From NCBI GenBank assembly GCA_016793325.1, contig JAEUKI010000069.1, positions 62,001 to 126,000 on the forward strand: a stretch of 64,000 nt of DNA, given 5' to 3'. How positions within the stretch are numbered: position 1 is the first letter of the stretch; each line of letters begins with the position of its first letter. The DNA comes from Myxococcales bacterium (GTDB lineage Bacteria > Myxococcota_A > Polyangia > Polyangiales > Ga0077539). Both the position numbers and the translations under genes were made by a program. Shown one piece after another: positions 56,645 through 64,000 of this stretch. The notes beneath the pieces are model-generated. The model worked only from the letters and a program-made list of their open reading frames with translations, had not been told where the DNA came from and made no database searches.

Positions 56645-57772
56645 ATGTCCAAAAGCGCAATCGTCTTCGTCCCTGGCTTCTTCGGGTTCGGCTCGTTCGG
56701 TCCGACGGGAGCGCCGATCATCGAGTACTTCAAGTTCGCGCGGAGCGTGCTTCGCACGGAGCTCGGCGCGCACACGCCGGTCGTCGTTCATCAACCGCCG
56801 CCGACCGGTCCGCTCGCGGCGCGCGTCGCGTCGCTCTATCGCACGATCGACAGCGTGTTGCGCGACGGGATCGACGGCGCTGCGGTGGAGCGCGTTCACA
56901 TCGTCGGCCACTCGACCGGCGGCGTCGACGCGAGGCTGCTCTGCAACACGCGCTACGCGTGGCCCGGCGCGCCCGAGCCCGCGACGCGCGGCGCGCTCCT
57001 CTCGCGCGTCGGAACGGTCGTCACCGTCTCCTCTCCGCATCGCGGAACGCCCCTCGCCTCGAACCTGAGCCCCACGATGGCCGTCGCGATCCCGGGCCTG
57101 TGGCTCGGGAGCATCATCGCGTCGCGCGACGCGCTCACCGTCGCCGGTCACGTGGGCGCGATCGTCGAGACCATCGAAGAGATCATCGTTCGAAAGAGCA
57201 CGCCCGAGGCCGAGCTCATCGCGCGGCTCGCGGATGTAGACCCGCAGACCGCGCGAGACATTCGCCGCTTTCTCGACGAGGTCGTTCGCGATCACCGACT
57301 CGTGGGAGACCTGACCGTGCCCGCGATGGCCGACCTCGATCGCGCGATCAGCGGCGCCGATCACCAACACCTTCACTGCTTCGTCACCGTTGGTCCGCAG
57401 CCGGGCCGCTCGCTCGCAGACGTGTCCGCCCTCGTGCGCGACCCCGTCCGCCGCGCGCTCTACCTCCTCGTGCAACGACTCACCCGAGGAACGCCCCCGT
57501 CCGCCGCCCGCTGGCCCGTCGGCCCGTGGATCCTCGGCCGTCCTGCGGGCATTCGCGCAGACGAAGCGCGCGCCAACGACGGGATCGTCCCCGCCTGGTC
57601 GCAGACGCTCGACGGCCGCGCCACGGGGCTCGTCGCCGCGGATCACCTCGACGTCATCGGCCACTACGACGGCGCAGGAATGACCTTCATGCGCTCGAAC
57701 TCGGGCTTCGGCGACGATCACTTCAACGCGCTCTGGCGTCGCATCGCGGCGCTCCTTCGCGACGCGGACTGA
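56645..57772 (+). CDS. Alpha/beta-hydrolase, lipase-like
   Basis: This 375-residue protein begins with a lipase-type strand AIVFVPGFFGFGSFG (oxyanion region) and has the nucleophile elbow GHSTGG (Ser90) in VHIVGHSTGGVDARLL. TVSSPHRGTPLASN follows, the conserved lid/His region of triacylglycerol-lipase-like enzymes. A late Asp (ARANDGIVPAWSQ) and His (DHLDVIGHYDG) complete a plausible triad. There is no signal peptide, so it may act in the cytoplasm or leave through another system. It is divergent from the lipid kinase pair, and the two may share control in lipid metabolism; this is inference. The substrate is unknown. It stops 8 bases before the next, convergent gene. Confidence 0.82.
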   Translation: MSKSAIVFVPGFFGFGSFGPTGAPIIEYFKFARSVLRTELGAHTPVVVHQPPPTGPLAARVASLYRTIDSVLRDGIDGAAVERVHIVGHSTGGVDARLLCNTRYAWPGAPEPATRGALLSRVGTVVTVSSPHRGTPLASNLSPTMAVAIPGLWLGSIIASRDALTVAGHVGAIVETIEEIIVRKSTPEAELIARLADVDPQTARDIRRFLDEVVRDHRLVGDLTVPAMADLDRAISGADHQHLHCFVTVGPQPGRSLADVSALVRDPVRRALYLLVQRLTRGTPPSAARWPVGPWILGRPAGIRADEARANDGIVPAWSQTLDGRATGLVAADHLDVIGHYDGAGMTFMRSNSGFGDDHFNALWRRIAALLRDAD

Positions 57773-57780
57773 ACGGTGAT

Positions 57781-58416
57781 TCAGCGCTTGTCGCCTGCGT
57801 CGAGCAGCGGCGTGCGTCGTCCGCGCTCGTTGTAGCGCTGCGCGTACGCCATCCCCATGAGCCCCGAGCCGATGAAGCCGGCCCCCATCACGAGGCTCGC
57901 GATCGCCGCAGGAAGAATCGCTCCGACCGCCGCGGACAGCACCGCGAACGCGATGATCGCAGGGACCGCTTCTTTGAGCGGCGCCGCGTAGATCCACCCC
58001 ACCGGCCCGAAGAAGAACCCGAGCGCGCCCGACGCGAGGACGCTCTTCTTGTCGACCGGGGGCGCTTCGGGCTTCGGCGGCGCGAGCATCCACTTGGGGG
58101 TCTTCACCGCGACAGGAACCGCCGCTTCGCGCTCGAGACGATCGAGCGTCTTGGCTTCGTCGACGGTCTTCGGCCCGAGCGAGGGACGATTCTCTCCGGG
58201 CCATAGCAAGAGCGCTTCGTCTTCGGGGCTGTCCGCGAGCACGGTCCCGTCGTCGACGAGCGCGTCGATCGCGCCGCGCAGTGAAGCGCGGTCGAGCCCG
58301 AAGATCTCCTCGCCGTACGCGAGCACGTTGGCGCGAGTCATGGGGATGCGCGTCTTGGTCCACAGCGCGCGCAGGACGGTCCGGGCCTCGGAGCGTGAGT
58401 CTGCAGAGATGGTCAC
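57781..58416 (-). CDS. Hypothetical protein with winged-helix-like N-terminus and membrane tail
   Basis: This is a 211-residue protein. Residues 10-70 look like a winged helix (ARTVLRALWTKTRIPMTRANVLAYGEEIFGLDRASLRGAIDALVDDGTVL), followed by a Pro-rich linker (LAPPKPEAPPVDKK). The C-terminal 90 residues have three hydrophobic segments (VLASGALGFFFGPVGWIYAA, AIIAFAVLSAAVGAILPAAIASLVM, GAGFIGSGLMGMAYA). The second half resembles small membrane proteins of the DUF5683 type with glycine zippers. Function is unknown. A membrane-tethered DNA-binding regulator is possible but unproven. Start: ATG at 58416, divergent from the metalloprotease gene 58 bases away. Confidence 0.6.
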   Translation of the reverse strand: MTISADSRSEARTVLRALWTKTRIPMTRANVLAYGEEIFGLDRASLRGAIDALVDDGTVLADSPEDEALLLWPGENRPSLGPKTVDEAKTLDRLEREAAVPVAVKTPKWMLAPPKPEAPPVDKKSVLASGALGFFFGPVGWIYAAPLKEAVPAIIAFAVLSAAVGAILPAAIASLVMGAGFIGSGLMGMAYAQRYNERGRRTPLLDAGDKR

Positions 58417-58474
58417 GGCGCCGTGATCGTAGCGCGACCCGCTCGCCCGCGCCCGCGCTGCTATTCTCTCGCGG

Positions 58475-59143
58475 ATGGACAGCTCGAAGACGCTCGGCCG
58501 ACGCGACGCGCTCCTCTCGTTCGGCGTGGCCGGAGCCTCGCTCGTCGCGCCGCATCTCTGTCACGCGCAGAGCTACGCGTCGATGGCCATTCGACCGCAG
58601 GACGCGCGGGTGTCCGTTCAGCCGCTCGGCCCGTTCGACGCGACGCTCTTCGATCGCATCGCGAGCTCGCTCACGAGCGAGCTGTCCGTCACGGTGCAGC
58701 GCGAGAGCTCGATCGACCTTCCGCGCGCCGCGTACTACGCGCGCAATCGTCGCTACCGCGCCGAGCGCCTCCTCGATTTTCTTCGGGGCCGCGTCGCCGC
58801 GCCGGTCAATCGCATCTTGGGCGTGACCGAAGTGGACATCTCGACGACGGCGCACGGCGTCGCGGACTGGGGCATCTTGGGCCTCGGCGATCTGCCCGGT
58901 CCCGCGTGCGTGATCTCGATGTTTCGCTGCCGACGCAACGCGCGCGACGCGGCGCAGGTGCACTTTCGCATGGTGACGACGTGCGTTCACGAGGTCGGGC
59001 ACACGCTCGGGTTGGATCACTGCGCGGACACCCGATGCCTCATGACCGACGCGCGCGGAACCGTACGCACGATCGACCAGAGCTCCGGACGCCTTTGCAA
59101 TCGCTGCCGCGCTCGGCTCGGCCTCGCCCCCCGCAATGGCTGA
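58475..59143 (+). CDS. Archaemetzincin-family zinc metalloprotease with Tat-like signal
   Basis: This 222-residue protein carries the complete archaemetzincin signature. The zinc site is HEVGHTLGLDH (His172, Glu173, His176, His182), followed by Cys183, Cys188, a CLM word, and CNRC (Cys208, Cys211). Spacing after the Met is exactly 17 residues, as in the family motif HExxHxxGx3Cx4CxMx17CxxC. The C-terminal cysteines bind a second zinc. The N-terminus is GRRDALLSFGVAGASLV, resembling a twin-arginine (Tat) signal that would export the folded, zinc-loaded enzyme. Archaemetzincins are mostly cytosolic and their substrates are unclear, so an exported bacterial form is unusual. A 650-base non-coding stretch follows. 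Confidence 0.92.
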   Translation: MDSSKTLGRRDALLSFGVAGASLVAPHLCHAQSYASMAIRPQDARVSVQPLGPFDATLFDRIASSLTSELSVTVQRESSIDLPRAAYYARNRRYRAERLLDFLRGRVAAPVNRILGVTEVDISTTAHGVADWGILGLGDLPGPACVISMFRCRRNARDAAQVHFRMVTTCVHEVGHTLGLDHCADTRCLMTDARGTVRTIDQSSGRLCNRCRARLGLAPRNG

Positions 59144-59308
59144 ACCACTCCCCCCACGGAGCGCTCTGAATCGACCTCGTCTCGGAGTCGCCGGACGCCT
59201 CAGAGAGTCCAGTCTATTTCCAATCCAGTGTGCTCGATGGCGGACCCCCAACTGACGTTGCTGACAACGGGACGCACCGCGATTTCTCCCACTGTGGGCG
59301 CGAAGCGC

Positions 59309-59586
59309 CGCCCCCACCCGCGCTGCCGCGCGCCCCGCCCCCACGTAGTGAGGGCGGGGCTTTGCATTGAGGAAGTGTTGCGATGAGACTGGCAGGTTGA
59401 TTGTATGGGCCACTGCTCACTCACGGCCGCTCGTCGTTCGATTGAGGTGTGTGTTCGAGGGCGAGCACGACTGTGAAAATATCGGCACCTACAATCAATC
59501 CATCAGTCCAATGACTGCATTTCCTCAATGCAAAGCCCCGCCCTCACCACGTGGGGGCGGGGCGCGCGGCAGCGCGGGTGGGGGCG
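59309..59586. repeat. 66-bp inverted-repeat pair with 146-base AT-richer spacer
   Basis: The left arm (59309-59374) and right arm (59521-59586) are reverse complements at 65 of 66 bases. Both contain the word GGGCGGGGCTTTGCATTGAGGAA or its complement at the inner edge, shown here in part only. The match fades into the spacer over a further 30 bases (ATTGATTGTA words). The design resembles a non-autonomous mobile element or a dispersed intergenic palindrome. I see no transposase and no clear target-site duplication. Confidence 0.75.
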
Positions 59587-59666
59587 GGGCGCGCGGCAGC
59601 GCGGGTGGGGGCGGGGCGCGCGGCAGCGCGGGTGGGGGCGGGGCGCGCGGCAGCGCGGGTGGGGGC
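59552..59666 (+). repeat. Four-copy 27-bp GC-rich tandem array
   Basis: Copies of GCGCGCGGCAGCGCGGGT begin at 59562, 59589, 59616 and 59643, spaced by exactly 27 bp, joined by GGGGGCGGG. A single inverted copy occurs in the left arm. Copies are identical, so slippage or recent amplification is likely. There are no unique spacers, so it is not a CRISPR. Confidence 0.9.
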
Positions 59667-59703
59667 TCCGAAGTCTTCGCTCTCTTCAACCGCGGATCAC
59701 GCA

Positions 59704-59723
59704 GTGCGCCGCACGCGGCGCAC
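59704..59723. terminator. GC-rich hairpin between convergent genes
   Basis: Perfect 9-bp stem GTGCGCCGC/GCGGCGCAC around AC, followed by a 5-bp stem with an AACG loop at 59723-59736. No T-tract lies on either strand. It lies about 70 bases beyond the stop of the minus-strand gene ending at 59794, so a terminator role is plausible but unproven. Confidence 0.4.
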
Positions 59724-59793
59724 GAGCAACGGCTCGCTGCGCCCAACTTCCGCTAGGTGGCAGCCGACGTTGCTCGGATGAGCGGCGGTTCAG

Positions 59794-60270
59794 CTACGTG
59801 AGCGGCGCCTCGGGCACGAGCAGCATGATCGACTCGGTGTGATACGGATCCTGCACGTATCCCGTCGCGATCAGGTCCGCGGGCATCTGGATGTTGTTGT
59901 CCTTGAGCCCGCGCATGAGCGAATCGCGGTACGCGTTGACGGTCTCGGCGCGGAGGCACCGCCACACGACGCGCTGCGGGTTGCGGATGTCCTTGGCGTT
60001 GCGTCGCGCGACCTCTTCGGCGAGCAGGATGTTCGGCGCGTCGCAGGCCAGCGAAATCGCCATCCGAATGCTCGGCGGAAAATACCCTCGCCGCGAACCG
60101 TCCGGCGCCTCGAGCACGTACGAGCGCTCGTCGCGGTTGATCCACTCGCGCGGTATGAAGCCTCGCGCCGACAATGTCTCCCACGCCTCTTTGGCGTCGT
60201 AGAGACTCTCGACGAGCTTTTGTGCCTCGGCGAGCCGAGGTCGATCCGGGCGCAGCAGCCGCTCGTACAC
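59794..60270 (-). CDS. Hypothetical protein
   Basis: This 158-residue soluble protein, starting at a GTG (60270) with AGGGA upstream, has no recognised domain. It is evenly charged with a helical N-terminus (LAEAQKLVESLYDAKEAWETLSARGFIP) and a mixed middle (PREWINRDERSYVLEAPDGSRRGYFPPS, IRMAISLACDAPNILLAEEVARRNA). The end has ADLIATGYVQDPYHTESIMLLVP. It resembles uncharacterised proteins seen singly in myxobacteria. A 16-bp palindrome lies 31-46 bases upstream. Confidence 0.6.
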   Translation of the reverse strand: MYERLLRPDRPRLAEAQKLVESLYDAKEAWETLSARGFIPREWINRDERSYVLEAPDGSRRGYFPPSIRMAISLACDAPNILLAEEVARRNAKDIRNPQRVVWRCLRAETVNAYRDSLMRGLKDNNIQMPADLIATGYVQDPYHTESIMLLVPEAPLT

Positions 60271-60300
60271 TTCTCTCTTTCCCTTTGGTGCGCTTCATCC

Positions 60301-60316
60301 GTGCCGGTCCCGGCAC
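60301..60316. promoter_or_regulatory. 16-bp palindrome GTGCCGGTCCCGGCAC
   Basis: A 7-bp inverted repeat (GTGCCGG/CCGGCAC) separated by two bases, 31-46 bases upstream of the GTG start at 60270 and about 200 bases before the divergent phosphoesterase gene. Its position fits an operator or a leader hairpin for the hypothetical gene. Confidence 0.4.
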
Positions 60317-60514
60317 AAAACGGAGCGACGGCATCCTACGTGCTCCCCCGCCCAACGCGAAAGACCCTAGTTCGCGAAACAGAATCTCACTCGTCGGCGC
60401 TGCGGCCAGACCCACAACTTCGCTGATACAACGGGGCGTCCGACGGCCGCGTCGCCGTACCCCGCCCGCTGACAAACCCGCGAAGATTACCCCGAATCAC
60501 GCACGCACCGCACC

Positions 60515-61645
60515 ATGGATCAGGTCCCCGTCGCGCTCTCGCTCGCCACGGTGTTCGCCGAAGGAACGCCGTTCTCCGCGCCCCCATCGGGCCGAACGCG
60601 CTTTCGCCACTCGCTCGCCGTCGGCGACCCGCAGGCGCCCCTCGAGTCGCTGCTCGAGATCCTCGCGAGCCGAGATCTCTTGGCCGACCACGGGATGCTC
60701 CGCGACGACGTTCGCCTCGTCTCGATCGGCGATCACTTCGACTGGGGCCCCGTCCGCGACCGCGCGCGCGCCGCGTACGACGGCCTTCGCACGATCGCGT
60801 GGCTCGCCGCCCACCCCGCAGATCAAGTGCTCATCCTCGCGGGAAACCACGACCTCGCGCGCGTCGGCGAGCTCGCGCCCTTCTCCGATGATCGCTTCGA
60901 GCAAGCCCGCGCCGAGGCCGACCGCGCCTACCGCGACAAGCAGCCATCGCGCGTCGAAGCGCTGTTTTGCGCAGAGTTCGACCTGCCGAGCTGGGAGGTC
61001 GCGTCCCGTGACCTGAGCGCGTTTCGCAGCGCGCAGCGCGATTGGGTCGCGGCGCTGCTCCGCGCCGGTCGCCTTCGCATCGCCGTCGAATCGAGCGGCG
61101 TCTTGCTCACCCACGCAGGCGTCTCGACGGTCGAGCTCGATCGACTCGCGCTCGACAGCCGCGCGCGCTTGGACCCCGTCGCCGTCGCCGACGCGCTCGA
61201 GTCGCGCTTCGCGCGCGCGCTGCGCACGTGGCGAGGCGAGCCGCTCGAGATCCCCCACTTGCACGCGCCCGGTAGCGCCGCCGGCGAAGGCGGCGGAATG
61301 CTCTACCATCGCTTCACGACCCACCCGCCCGACGAGTGGTCGGTCCGTGAAGACGGCCTCCGCCGCCGCGCGCACGTCTCGCAGCTCGCGCCAGGACTCG
61401 CGCAAGCCATCGGCCACATTCGCGACAAGAAGTCCCTACAGCTCCTCGGACTCGACCCCGCCAACGCCACCACCGGCGTGCTTCGAACGCTCACCGTCCA
61501 CGACGGACGATGGCGATACGCGACGGGCGTCCAGGCTTCTCCCAGCGAAAACGCAGCCACGCTGGTGCACCTCGACGGCGCGATGCTCGACGCAGACCCG
61601 CGCACCTACCAGCTCTTCGACCTCGAGCAGCGCGCCCCACGCTGA
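60515..61645 (+). CDS. Metallophosphoesterase (calcineurin-like)
   Basis: This 376-residue protein has the metal-binding blocks of the calcineurin-like family: GDP (37-39), GDHFDWG (72-78; GDxxDRG with Trp in place of Arg), GNHD (110-113), LLTHAG (about 200) and a late His in EIPHLHAPG. These bind two metals for phosphoester cleavage. It lacks a signal peptide. Serine/threonine phosphatases and diadenosine tetraphosphatases share this layout, and in a genome with many Ser/Thr kinases a protein-phosphatase role is attractive; the specific substrate is unknown. The upstream 244 bases are shared with the divergent hypothetical gene. Confidence 0.88.
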   Translation: MDQVPVALSLATVFAEGTPFSAPPSGRTRFRHSLAVGDPQAPLESLLEILASRDLLADHGMLRDDVRLVSIGDHFDWGPVRDRARAAYDGLRTIAWLAAHPADQVLILAGNHDLARVGELAPFSDDRFEQARAEADRAYRDKQPSRVEALFCAEFDLPSWEVASRDLSAFRSAQRDWVAALLRAGRLRIAVESSGVLLTHAGVSTVELDRLALDSRARLDPVAVADALESRFARALRTWRGEPLEIPHLHAPGSAAGEGGGMLYHRFTTHPPDEWSVREDGLRRRAHVSQLAPGLAQAIGHIRDKKSLQLLGLDPANATTGVLRTLTVHDGRWRYATGVQASPSENAATLVHLDGAMLDADPRTYQLFDLEQRAPR

Positions 61646-61781
61646 TCGAGCGCGCTTCGTCACGAGCGCGTCACCGCCGAGCCACGGCGGCCCCCGCGGA
61701 CGAGCGACCCGCGCAGCACCAGCAAATCTGCTCACGGATTCGCGAGACCGCGTCGGGCGACCCGCGTCGAGAACCGCGGCC

Positions 61782-61799
61782 GTGACCGAAGTGTGACCG
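61782..61799 (+). promoter_or_regulatory. Direct repeat GTGACCG upstream of the desaturase
   Basis: Two copies of GTGACCG start 11 bases apart (61782 and 61793), ending 20 bases before the desaturase ATG. One helical turn apart, they might bind a regulator on one face of DNA. It could equally be chance in GC-rich DNA. Confidence 0.2.
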
Positions 61800-61818
61800 C
61801 GCTCGAACCACACCAACA

Positions 61819-62700
61819 ATGGCGCGTGCGAGACCTACGGTATCGCGATCGCTGCGCTCGCAGCCCGCGGTGGTTCAGGAGCACCTCGCCGTGTACGTCA
61901 TCCTCGCGTTCTTCGTCGGCCACTGGGCGCTGTCGATCTTCGTGCAGACCTTCTTTCTGCATCGATATTCGGCACACAAAATGTTCACGATGAGCCGCGG
62001 CTGGGAGCGGTTCTTTCACTTCATCACGTGGCTCTTTCAGGGCAGCTCGTACCTCAACCCCACGGGCTACGCGTACCTGCACCGCGAGCACCACGCGTAC
62101 AGCGACGGCGACGGCGACCCTCACTCGCCGCACATGTACCCGAACCTCATGCGCATGATGTGGAAGACCAAGGAGCGCTACCAGGGTCTCACCACGGGCA
62201 CGCTCGAGACCGAGAAGCGCTTCCAGGGCGACGCTCCGAGCTGGCCGCTGCTCGATCGGATCGGCGACTCGTACCTCACGCGCGTCGCGTTCGGCGTGCT
62301 CTACACGCTCGTCTACGTCCGATTCGCGCCGCACTGGGCGTGGTTTCTGCTCTTGCCCATCCACTACCTCATGGGCCCGGTGCACGGCGCGATCGTCAAC
62401 TGGTGCGGACACAAGTACGGCTACCGCAATTTCAACACGTCGGATCGCAGCGTGAACTCGCTCGCGTTCGACTTCGTCACCGGCGGCGAGCTCTTTCAAA
62501 ACAACCACCACAAGTTTCCGATGGCCCCGAACTTCGCCGCGCGCTGGTGGGAGATCGACCCGACGTGGTCCGTGATCCGTGTGCTCGCGTGGATGCGAGT
62601 CATCAAGCTCTCGCCGCACGTCCAGGTGATGCGCTATCAACCCAAGGATGCTCGCCCCAAGGTCGACACAACGATCGCCGACGACGCGACCGCGTCCTGA
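61819..62700 (+). CDS. Acyl-CoA/fatty-acid desaturase
   Basis: This 293-residue membrane di-iron enzyme introduces a double bond in fatty acyl chains. The three histidine boxes are HRYSAH (48-53), HREHH (88-92) and NNHH (about 233), in the spacing of delta-9 type acyl-CoA desaturases. Hydrophobic segments at about 24-46, 66-84 and 155-190 fit four membrane passes. The second box continues AYSDGDGDPHSP, a family feature. The ATG at 61819 is used; a GTG near residue 18 would also keep the first helix. Direct repeats lie upstream. The enzyme may adjust membrane fluidity; electron donors (ferredoxin or cytochrome b5-like) are not nearby. Confidence 0.92.
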   Translation: MARARPTVSRSLRSQPAVVQEHLAVYVILAFFVGHWALSIFVQTFFLHRYSAHKMFTMSRGWERFFHFITWLFQGSSYLNPTGYAYLHREHHAYSDGDGDPHSPHMYPNLMRMMWKTKERYQGLTTGTLETEKRFQGDAPSWPLLDRIGDSYLTRVAFGVLYTLVYVRFAPHWAWFLLLPIHYLMGPVHGAIVNWCGHKYGYRNFNTSDRSVNSLAFDFVTGGELFQNNHHKFPMAPNFAARWWEIDPTWSVIRVLAWMRVIKLSPHVQVMRYQPKDARPKVDTTIADDATAS

Positions 62701-62743
62701 GCGCCCTCTCGTTCGACGCGCGACGCGCAGCGCTGGGGGCGCT

Positions 62744-62956
62744 GTGACTTGTTTCATGGGGCTTGTTTTCATCACGGCGATCGCCGCCGCAGGTTGCCGC
62801 CGCGAGACGCCCGCGAGCACGAGCGTTCCGCTGCTCGTCCCGAGGCCTGCGGGTCCGAGCTCGCCCGAGCCCCGCATCGTCCGCGACCCGTCGCGCCTCC
62901 CTGGAACGTACGCGCTCGTCGAGCAGCGCCCGCGCCAGGACGCAGGGCCCGACTGA
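62744..62956 (+). CDS. Small lipoprotein
   Basis: This is a 70-residue predicted lipoprotein. The GTG at 62744 gives MTCFMGLVFITAIAAAGC, with lipobox AAGC (Cys18); an ATG at 62756 would leave a very short signal. GGGGG lies about 4 bases before the GTG. The mature 52 residues are rich in Pro, Arg and Ser and ordered only weakly. Its function is unknown; it lies between the desaturase and the NIF3-family gene. Confidence 0.5.
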   Translation: MTCFMGLVFITAIAAAGCRRETPASTSVPLLVPRPAGPSSPEPRIVRDPSRLPGTYALVEQRPRQDAGPD

Positions 62957-62993
62957 CCGCCGACGCGCGGCAAACGAGTATCCTCCCCGCTCG

Positions 62994-64000
62994 ATGAGCA
63001 CCATCCGCGCACTCGAGTCGGCCATGGAACAGATCGCCCCCACCCGCTTCGCCGCCGAGTGGGACAACGTCGGGCTCCTCGTCGGCGACCGCGACGCCAA
63101 GCTCGAGCGCGCGCTCCTCACGATCGACCTGTGGCCCGAGGTCTACGAAGAAGCGCGAGCGCTCGGCGCAGACGCCGTGATCGCGTACCACCCTCCGATC
63201 TTCAAGCCCGTCGCGCGCGTGCTCCCGGGCTCGATCGCCTTCGACGCCGTGCGCGACAAGATCGCGATCTACTCGCCCCACACTGCGCTCGACGCCGCGA
63301 CCGGCGGGACCAACGACGTCCTCGCCGACGCCGTCGGAATCTCTCCCACCGATCGCCGCGGCCTCGATCCGCCTGCCCCCAAGGACCGCGCGTTCAAGCT
63401 CGTCACGTTCGTCCCCGAGGACAGCGTCGACAAGGTCGCCGACGCGCTCTTCGCTGCCGGCGCAGGCCGCATCGGCGACTACTCACGCTGCTCATTTCGC
63501 CTCCGCGGTACGGGAACGTTCTTCGGCGACCCAGCGTCCACCTCGCCCGTCGTCGGCGAATCCGGCCGCCTCGAGACCGTCGACGAAGCGCGCCTCGAAG
63601 TCCTCGTCCCCATCGCCAAGCTCGACGCCGTCCTCGCGGCGCACCGTCGCGCGCACCCCTACGAGACCCCCGCGTTCGACCTCGTGCGCATCGCCACTCC
63701 GCCCGAGCACATGGGCTTCGGTCGCGTCGGTCCCTTGGAGACCCCAGCGCCCCTCACCGATGTGCTCGCGCGATTGAAGCACGCGCTCTCGGTCGATCAC
63801 CTGCTCGTCGCAGGTCCCACCGATCGCCTCGTGCGCACCGCCGCCGTCGGCGCAGGCGCGACCGGAGAGCTCCTCGGCGCCGCGCTCAAGGCCAACGTCG
63901 ACCTCTTCGTCCTCGGCGAGATGCGCCACCACGACGCCCTTCGCGCGGCCACACAATCAACCACGGTCGTGATGACCCTCCACTCGAACTCCGAGCGCGC
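62994..64000 (+). CDS. NIF3/DUF34 family protein, incomplete at the window end
   Basis: Open from the ATG at 62994 to the end of the window, giving at least 335 residues. NIF3-family marks are FAAEWDNVGLLVGDRDA, ADAVIAYHPPIF (metal-binding His), IYSPHTALDAATGGTNDVLADAVG and, near the end, LGEMRHHDAL. A central insert (FKLVTFVPEDSVDKVADALFAAGAGRIGDYSRCSFR) matches the CutA1-like domain found inside bacterial NIF3 proteins such as YqfO. The family binds two metals and has been linked to metal handling and to hydrolysis of folate-pathway compounds, but the biological role is unsettled. The stop is outside the window; C-terminal residues cannot be judged. Confidence 0.93.
   Translation, partial: MSTIRALESAMEQIAPTRFAAEWDNVGLLVGDRDAKLERALLTIDLWPEVYEEARALGADAVIAYHPPIFKPVARVLPGSIAFDAVRDKIAIYSPHTALDAATGGTNDVLADAVGISPTDRRGLDPPAPKDRAFKLVTFVPEDSVDKVADALFAAGAGRIGDYSRCSFRLRGTGTFFGDPASTSPVVGESGRLETVDEARLEVLVPIAKLDAVLAAHRRAHPYETPAFDLVRIATPPEHMGFGRVGPLETPAPLTDVLARLKHALSVDHLLVAGPTDRLVRTAAVGAGATGELLGAALKANVDLFVLGEMRHHDALRAATQSTTVVMTLHSNSER

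Larger units (their letters stand above)
59144..59793. other. Non-coding island between convergent genes
   Basis: A 650-base stretch bounded by two gene ends. It contains a 66-bp inverted-repeat pair around a 146-base spacer, a four-copy 27-bp tandem array, and two small hairpins (59704-59723 and 59723-59736). Open frames here carry only translated repeats such as GARGSAGGG and are not credible genes. The spacer has visibly lower GC than the surroundings. Confidence 0.8.

Noticed and set aside
59552..59666. CRISPR array candidate
   Set aside because: Repeats are 27 bp and directly adjacent with no unique spacers, and there are no cas genes.
59200..59842. Short frames encoding repeats such as GARGSAGGG or MQSPALTTWGRG in several directions
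   Set aside because: They are translations of the inverted and tandem repeats. No ribosome site, and the same words appear on both strands because of the palindrome.

Overview
The window is high-GC DNA with densely packed genes, and its gene content points to a myxobacterium (Myxococcota), probably of the Sandaracinus/Polyangiales type. The signs are MopE-type and other cysteine-rich repeat lipoproteins, an OmpA protein with thrombospondin type-3 repeats, a MYXO-CTERM sorting tail, many lipoproteins with Asp/Gly-rich linkers, four Ser/Thr kinase proteins in 64 kb, and a hybrid histidine kinase. The genus is an inference from gene content. I saw no rRNA, tRNA, transposase gene, prophage or CRISPR array.

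Layout. 1-5.9 kb: end of a thiamine-diphosphate enzyme, a MopE-like lipoprotein, BamD and a TPR protein, then phosphatidylserine decarboxylase overlapping a long-tailed methyltransferase. 5.9-15.2 kb: an envelope block with two thioredoxin-fold proteins, two very Cys-rich lipoproteins, a predicted beta-barrel and an OmpA/TSP3 protein. 15.2-17.5 kb: a kinase-ATPase sensor. 17.6-25.5 kb: an HSDL2-like dehydrogenase and an AddB/AddA-type recombination pair. 25.5-33 kb: a 1202-residue pseudokinase/kinase/SRPBCC/cyclase-like protein, a flippase, a lone receiver and a MYXO-CTERM surface protein. 33-39.4 kb: a minus-strand run of VKOR-DsbA, acyl-AMP ligase, B12-type radical SAM fused to a PCMT-like methyltransferase, and a SPASM-type radical SAM. 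39.5-46.5 kb: membrane and unknown proteins, a GH1 lipoprotein carrying an EF-hand loop, and SelB. 46.6-50 kb: tandem DUF2330 paralogues. 50-56.6 kb: a GST, a kinase-receiver fusion next to a hybrid histidine kinase, a lipid kinase and a small coupled gene. 56.6-64 kb: a lipase-like hydrolase, a Tat-type archaemetzincin, a repeat-rich non-coding island, a metallophosphoesterase, a desaturase, a tiny lipoprotein and the start of a NIF3-family gene.

Themes. (1) Disulfide chemistry outside the cytoplasm: VKOR-DsbA and two TlpA-like proteins occur with lipoproteins carrying dozens of cysteines. (2) Signalling by mixed Ser/Thr-kinase and two-component modules, including domains that have lost catalytic residues. 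(3) A compact radical-SAM/methyltransferase/ligase run that could make or modify a peptide or small molecule. This run is the best candidate for an undescribed system, but its substrate is not visible in the sequence.
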